Origin: Pachyseris speciosa
Lineage: Eukaryota > Cnidaria > Anthozoa > Scleractinia > Pachyseridae
Assembly: GCA_016490735.1 (NCBI GenBank)
Contig: JAEMWC010000123.1
Coordinates: 351,001-415,000, forward strand
Reading direction: 5' to 3'
Length of the DNA stretch: 64,000 nucleotides
Part shown: positions 58,913-64,000 of the stretch, piece by piece
Layout: each line of letters begins with the position of its first letter
How positions within the stretch are numbered: position 1 is the first letter of the stretch
Notes under the pieces: generated by a model
Told to the model about the DNA's origin: nothing
What the model saw: only the letters and a program-made list of their open reading frames with translations
Database searches by the model: none
Made by a program: the position numbers and the translations under genes

Positions 58913-59827
58913 ATAGATGGTTCCACGGTTATTGGCGCATATTAACTGGGGGCAAACGCGGCTAAAATTAGAGTAAATGTATGGGATTTTGACCGACTTT
59001 GAACCGCTGTAACGCCGCTAAAAAGAAGCAGATTTCCAACATTTACCACTACTTTAAACGGTTTTATTGATATCGTTCGTTCAAAGGAAAATAAGGCCAT
59101 AAACGAACGTTCGACGTCCGCTTCTAAATTCGCGGTAATTTGCTTATAAATTTTGATTACAGAGGTTTGCATGAAATCTTAAAAATTCGTTTACGGTAGT
59201 TGAAGCCTTAATCTGTTCTTTATACTTCATGAAAATAATGTTGGTACAAATGTCTTTTGAAAGACATTTTCGCTACGGAAATCCGCTTCTTGGTAGTAGT
59301 GTTACAGCGGTTTAAAGTCGGCCCGGTGGGGAGGTACTCCCTACAATGGCCTATACGGGGAGGCTCCGCCCTTCAGGTATATGAAGGATTCACGCGTCGA
59401 AGTATATGAAAGGGTAGGGAAATCTATCATTTAGGTATTTAAAAGGGCCTTTCATTAAAATATTTCGAACACACGTACCTTACGACTGAACTGTTTTAAT
59501 TTATTGAACGCTACATGAAAATGACAAGAAGACTCCCTGTTTGAGGTATACGAAAGAAGTACGATTTGTCAATGGAAGGTATACAAAAGGGGTACCTTTT
59601 CTGTCAAAAATGGTATATAAAAGGGTAAGGGGTCGGACCTCGGGGCGGAGCCTCCCCGTACTAAAATTGCTTTAGTACCACTCCCCCCCCCCCCGCGGGA
59701 TAGTCGGTCAAAATCCCATCAAGAGGCATAATAGGACTATTATGGCTCTTGATCCCATACATTTACTGTAATTTTAGCCGCGTTTGCCCCCAGTTAATAT
59801 GGCCCTAATAACCGTGGAACCATCTAT
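58913..59827. mobile_element. TIR element with about 80-bp inverted repeats
   Basis: ATAGATGGTTCCACGGTTATT at 58913 and AATAACCGTGGAACCATCTAT ending 59827. Pairing continues through TTAACTGGGGGCAAACGCGG and TAAATGTATGGGATTTTGACC. The inner part has a second mirrored block (CGGGGAGGCTCCGCCC near 59356 / GGGCGGAGCCTCCCCG near 59644) around repeated TATATGAAAGGG-type words, likely another inserted element. Confidence 0.7.
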
Positions 59828-60070
59828 TGCTCAGAAGACGCTAAACACAAGTCAAAATAAAATTTGGGTTCTTGTTTTAAAAGAAGCGTTTTGCATTTTT
59901 CTCCCGCTTCCCGCCCTTTCCTCTCCCGCCCTATTCTCCCGGGCTGTGTGTTATTTTGTACTGATTATGTTTATTTTTTTCTGTACATGATCCAGGAGCC
60001 AATAGATCAATCTTGGGTTCGAGTGGGGACAGTGAAAAATTCATTTCATTTGAAAATGGACCTAGCCTGT

Positions 60071-60192
60071 TCCAGGTTCTCAGATATTTGGGGCGAGCGC
60101 GAGAGAACGAGCGAAGAAAATTTATCGGATCCCGCTCGATTTTCTTCCTCGTTTTCGCTGTTCGCTCGCCCCAAATATCTAAGAGCCTGGGA
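60071..60192. repeat. Foldback repeat near GMDS-like exon 1
   Basis: CCAGGTTCTCAGATATTTGG plus GGCGAGCG pairs with CGCTCGCC plus CCAAATATCTAAGAGCCTGG. Confidence 0.6.
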
Positions 60193-60475
60193 CCGCATTG
60201 AAGTGGTGCGTTCTACCGGAAACGCCCATCCGAAATTCATATTTGCGTACGAAAACAATAAAAGATGAAAGAGGATTTTAAACACACGATCGTTTTAGGT
60301 AAAACATTTTTTTTACAGTTCTTCGTTCACACTTTGGTTCCAGTCGATGAACGGGCAACTGGCCAATATGTGCCACTCGTCACGCTAATGACAAGTGACA
60401 CGTCTAGATCCAATGATTTTATGTAAATCAGTGATGTTGGGTTTGTCAGTGGTCAGTTACCTACAATCTGCAAAG

Positions 60476-60580
60476 ATGGACGTTATTTCTCTCCAAAACG
60501 AAGAAAACAGGCTTCGGTCGAACATTCTTCCAAAGCGAACAAAAGCTAGGGTAGCTCTAATTACAGGAGTTACCGGTCAG
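60476..60580 (+). CDS. GMDS: GDP-mannose 4,6-dehydratase-like, exon 1 (partial)
   Basis: ATG at 60476, 35 codons, donor GT at 60581, phase 0. After a short polar N-terminus the exon ends in ARVALITGVTGQ. This is the first beta strand and the start of the GxxGxxG NADP-binding loop of GDP-mannose 4,6-dehydratase; the loop's last Gly would fall in the next exon. The enzyme makes GDP-4-keto-6-deoxymannose, the first step to GDP-fucose, in the cytosol. No later exon is visible to the right, so intron 1 exceeds 3.4 kb. Other extended SDR epimerases share the motif, but VALITGxTGQ is characteristic of GMDS. Confidence 0.55.
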
Positions 60581-60743
60581 GTTAGTTGTAAGTTTTAGTT
60601 TAAATTAGGATTTTTAACCGGAGTGAAAGCCCACGAGTTGTGACAAACCCATCTACTTTTTTTTGCAATCGGTCTTCAATTTTGCAATCAGGAACAAAGA
60701 GGGACGTATTTCCTCGATAAGCTTTGTCCCTTCATTTGTGGTT

Positions 60744-61092
60744 AGGCTATGTCTACACTATACCGGATAGCTCTTGTGCCGGCACGAAAACCGTATCGGA
60801 TAGGGCTTTTGTTCACATTCAAAACGACGATTTCGGCACGATTTTTGCGTTGGAGCGATGCTGGGCCGCTGCGGTCTTGAAAGTGAATCGTCACATATCG
60901 GATAGGTTTTCGTGACACTTTCTGGAGTAGTGTGAACAAAGAATCGAACCGAAACGGAAATCAACAACGAGGAGCAAAAATTGGATTCTAGTGGAAAGAT
61001 AGCGGCGGTTTTGGGCCACTGCCGTTCACACCAGGCCGTGGTATTTTTCACAACGGCATAAAATGCTATCCGGCATAGTGTAGACATAGCCT
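60744..61092. mobile_element. MITE in the GMDS-like intron 1
   Basis: The ends AGGCTATGTCTACACTATACCGGATAGC and the inverse GCTATCCGGCATAGTGTAGACATAGCCT (one mismatch). TATCGGATAG words recur inside; 349 bp, non-coding. Confidence 0.75.
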
Positions 61093-61824
61093 TTAAAAAG
61101 AAAATCGTTATCTGTCTTTCCATGCTCAGATATGGGTCCGCTGTTGGAAGACCTTGGAAGCGATCGACTGAGTCCGAATTATAAAAACGCACTAAATAAA
61201 AATAATCAGATAGGGTCAGGTTTAAATTTGCTTCAAAGAAAGCCTCGGCGGCAAGAACTAGAGAAGAGAACAAGAGCGCAGCAAGAGGAAATAACAGTGT
61301 AGACTGCGTACTTGTAAGGTGCCCGAGGAAAAATAGCGGTACGCACGAGGGAAGAGCGGCGCGTGCGAATGAGCAGACAAACGAGAAGGACAGCAAAATA
61401 GTAGATAGTCTGCCAGGCATTCCACGGAGAAGGGAAAAGGGGAAACTCTGGCGCGCGGGATTTTCCCCCCGCGCACCCTTCGCGATCTCGCGTGCCGAAT
61501 TGCTTGCCACACAGGTTAAATTTAAGGTTGGCATTGGGACTAGTGTGGGGAAAATTAATTTCCTGCTACGAACAACGAGCAAGGGCTACCGAACTCATAC
61601 CCTATTCCTTTCTCGCCATTTTTTTTTCTTTTTGATTTTAATTTTACCTTTTTGCCTTAGACAAAAACTTGCTGAAACAACCTCTACGAATAAAGCTTTC
61701 GAAAACTTTGACTGACTTTGATTGCAATAAGGAATGAAATTCCAAGTGCTCCTCTTGTATTCAGTGAAATACTGTACAATCTGTATTTCAAGTGGCATTT
61801 TCAAATTCAATCAGTCACTCGATA
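61093..61824. other. Intron sequence, no feature recognised
   Basis: A GC-rich patch at 61430-61500 (GGCGCGCGGG, GCGATCTCGCG) has a repeat look. A long minus frame that spans this area and the MITE is not credible as a gene. Confidence 0.4.
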
Positions 61825-62031
61825 TAGCCTGCGTAGCAAGCGTTCCCGTTCGAACGAAGTTTTCCACATTTTGACAGTGCGAAAATCGGGACGAGAGTAA
61901 AACATAGAGGACACTGGCCTGGGTAACAAGCGTTCACGTTCGAATGAAGTTTTCCATATTCTGAGTGCGCGAAAATCGGGACTTCATAATGTGGAAAACT
62001 TCGTTCGAACGGGAACGCTTGCTACGCGGGG
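61825..62031. mobile_element. Inverted-repeat element with internal direct repeat
   Basis: TAGCCTGCGTAGCAAGCGTTCCCGTTCGAACG at the left pairs with CGTTCGAACGGGAACGCTTGCTACGC at the right. A third diverged direct copy (GGTAACAAGCGTTCACGTTCGAATG) lies between. Confidence 0.65.
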
Positions 62032-62479
62032 TTAATAATGAAGCTGAACGTCTGCATTCCCACCAACCTTCTGCGGTTCCTAGGCTACGGGTTTGTTTAC
62101 GCTGATTATCAATTTAAGACAAATTTTACTGAGATACTTGAATCATAATGGTTTTCTATAGATTAAAAACTTCATAACTTCATCTGCGGCTAGCCTAAGC
62201 GCAAACGTCTCCTATTTCGCTCGGCCTGTCGCGTGAAACATAGCCTGCAGCCTCTTTCTTCTCCTAGTCTTCACAAAATATCCCACAGCATAACTTTCTG
62301 GGATGAGCAGACGGACTAGTTTTTAAAAACGTAAAGCTTACGTAACGTAACGCTTAATTGCTTGAAACGCGAACGAGATATGTTAAGCGGCTAGAAAAAG
62401 ATGTTTAGGTTAACTCCCGCATTAATAAGGAGGAACAAACAGTATATATTGTGTGTTTGACTGTATATTTGTATACGTA

Positions 62480-62610
62480 TAGGTAATCACATGATTTCGA
62501 GTGCAATTTGGAATAAATAAGCAAGAGTAAATTTTTTCAAAGACTACGGACTCGTGCAATTTGTGGTCTATTTATTCCAAATTACACGAGAAAGAATATG
62601 CGATTACTTA
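62480..62610. repeat. Foldback repeat
   Basis: GTGCAATTTGGAATAAATA at 62500 pairs with TATTTATTCCAAATTACAC ending about 62587; outer arms GTAATCACAT / GCGATTAC also pair. Confidence 0.6.
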
Positions 62611-62704
62611 TTAATAATATATGAGAAAAAATTGCGAGATAGCTTATCTATTTGACTTCCAGGGGATAAATAGACTCAAACAATCGCTGGGAAAACCCCT
62701 CAAA

Positions 62705-62946
62705 ATTGTAAAGTTAAACGAGACTTACCTTAAGTTGAAGTTTGATTGAGATTCTACGAAGTCATTGGTCTGGAGCTAAGGAGTTAGGTGAGCCTGATAT
62801 GCACGCATAACCAGAGCGTTCACACTTGAAAGGCGAATGATCAGGACAGCAGTAATGTAGCAGGGTGGGCACCTAACTCCTTAGCTCCAGACCAATGACT
62901 TCGTAGAACAACTTAAGGTAAGTCTCGTTTAATTTTACAATTCTAC
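62705..62946. mobile_element. Foldback MITE with about 85-bp arms
   Basis: AATTGTAAAGTTAAACGAGACTTACCTTAAGTTG...CTACGAAGTCATTGGTCTGG and CTAAGGAGTTAGGTG at the left are mirrored by CACCTAACTCCTTAG...CAACTTAAGG...CGTTTAATTTTACAATT at the right; the loop is about 70 bp. It may be a terminal part of the retroelement to its right. Confidence 0.65.
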
Positions 62947-63148
62947 TTCGTCATTGGTCAATGTCGCTAGGGAGTCACGTGAGACTTCAAAGCGTCATGA
63001 TCATGAGCATAAACATAAGCATCAACATAGTAATGTACAATAATTTTAATGGAACCTGAACCAGAAGGGTACCAACAACAAACCAAACAATACTAAGCGA
63101 CTAAATATTCGGAGAAATTGTCAGGCTGAGTGTAAGCTTTATAACCAG

Positions 63149-63810
63149 TTAAAAGTCAGAGCCATCTTTCGAAAGTTCTTGACCCAAATTTTTGACATTT
63201 GCTTCAATGGGCTTTGAGTAAAATTGAGTAATAGTGTTCATAGTGCTCCAGCCGGCTGCAGCCAGGATGCAGGATGGTGTCAATAGGAACATTCTTCCTC
63301 TGGGCAGCTGACGTAGCAGCTGCCCTTGATTGAACAATTACCGCTCCTACCTTGACGAGCAAACTCTGAATAGCAGACAACCTGAGGTCTTGCTTTTTCC
63401 CATAGTGTGTTAACTTTCCCCAAATTTCGGGGTTAACTTTGTGAACAGCGAGAGTCTCGCAGTTTTCAGGGCGGTCGTATTTCGCACTTACTGTCACTCA
63501 ATTTGGATGCCCAACGTTTATTCACAATCTTGGCCAATTGTTTCGAAACTGGGCTGCTCACTTTATCGTCCGTAGTGAAGTCCAGGGCTAACTGGCTCAA
63601 AAGCTCGTCTTCACCCTCAGTGTTAGAGCAGGAGTCCTGCGGATTGTCGGCCATCTTTGTGCCACTTTTGTCACTATTAATGTCGTTCTGATCGCTGTTT
63701 AGCAGAGCGAACACATCGTCGTCGCTGTCGCTGATAGAGGCACTAGCACACGTTTTCGACTTTTTCGCTTGTTGATCTGGGGGGTCTAAAGCCCCGTTCA
63801 AACGGCGCAC
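63149..63810 (-). pseudogene. Internally deleted gag / tyrosine-recombinase retroelement remnant
   Basis: Read on the minus strand: an acidic gag-like N-part (SDSDDDVFALLNSDQND; LDFTTDDKVSSPVSKQL, 63810-63470), a 1-nt frameshift, a helical gag part (EIWGKLTHYGKKQDLRLSA, to about 63345), then directly the end of a tyrosine recombinase (RAAATSAAQRKNVPIDTIL), a second frameshift near 63270, and AAGWSTMNTITQFYSKPIE with the recombinase Tyr. RT and most of the recombinase are missing, so the element is a deletion derivative of a DIRS-order element. Its 5' end abuts another MITE. Confidence 0.6.
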
Positions 63811-64000
63811 GATAGTCGATGATAGTTGAAAAGTCCAAAACTATCATCAACTATCATTAACTATCATCGGTCAAACGGCGAAAACTATCATTGACTATAA
63901 TGAGATTTTTGAGCAGGTTCAAGGGGAATGATAGTTGATGATAGTCGATGCTAGTGCATGATAGTTCGTGTTCAAACGCGCGTGATTGTTAAAACTATCA
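63785..64000. mobile_element. Left part of a MITE with ACTATCAT repeats, cut by the window edge
   Basis: Starts CCCCGTTCAAACGGCG and is filled with ACTATCAT/ATGATAGT words, several as perfect inverted pairs (GATAGTTGATGATAGTCG). A mirrored GTTCAAACGCGCG occurs at 63971. The true right end lies outside. Confidence 0.5.

Noticed and set aside
60758..61582. 274-codon minus-strand open frame
   Set aside because: It crosses a MITE terminus and GC-rich repeat sequence, has no domain, and is explained by repeat composition.

Overview
The window looks like nuclear DNA from an invertebrate animal, most likely an anthozoan cnidarian such as a stony coral. The reasons are small, well conserved exons split by many phase-consistent GT-AG introns, a eukaryotic tRNA-Tyr with a short anticodon-loop intron, a Ngaro-type tyrosine-recombinase retrotransposon, tandem hammerhead-ribozyme repeats of the animal retrozyme kind, and a very high load of small inverted-repeat transposons. 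The species call is inference; the gene and element structures below were read from the sequence.

Host genes, left to right. (1) The first four coding exons of importin-4 (IPO4-like), minus strand, 9959 down to 5524; the rest of the gene lies off the left edge beyond a LINE in intron 4. (2) tRNA-Tyr(GTA) with a 13-nt intron, 10407-10492, minus. (3) A complete replicative helicase subunit gene, MCM4, minus strand, 43395 down to 19388: 21 coding exons, 2640 coding nt, 879 codons, every junction in phase. (4) A five-exon minus-strand gene, 52162 down to 46331, predicting a 278-residue protein with two SAM domains and an unrecognised C-terminal part. (5) Exon 1 of a GDP-mannose 4,6-dehydratase-like gene, plus strand, 60476-60580; later exons are outside the window.

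Mobile DNA fills most of the rest. 1-5406 is a decayed CR1/L2-type LINE (esterase-bearing ORF1, endonuclease, RT, GATGAT tail) carrying a TTAA-flanked DNA transposon whose removal restores the LINE reading frame. 15045-17085 is a TTAA-flanked, internally deleted Kolobok/Mutator-like element, followed by two head-to-head TTAA MITEs. MCM4 intron 15 holds a TIR transposon (4-bp TSD AAAT) into which a nearly pristine Ngaro element (22860-27922, gag, RT-RNase H, tyrosine recombinase, A1-B1-A2-B2 split repeats) has inserted. MCM4 intron 13 holds a 254-257-bp tandem repeat array with three hammerhead ribozymes (retrozyme), next to a second TIR element (TSD ATTT) with the same termini as the intron-15 one. 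MCM4 intron 5 holds a 3.6-kb element with about 200-bp inverted repeats and a perfect 8-bp TSD. That element carries the start of a zinc-finger gene and the start of a RecQ-like helicase gene in convergent orientation, and is itself interrupted by a TA-flanked element. The right third carries more MITEs, a hAT remnant, and an internally deleted gag/tyrosine-recombinase retroelement at 63149-63810.

The most notable observations are the hammerhead retrozyme array, the gag-pol junction of the Ngaro element (a single in-frame UGA and no AUG for the RT frame), and the intron-5 transposon with RecQ-helicase cargo. No CRISPR array, operon or bacterial feature is present.
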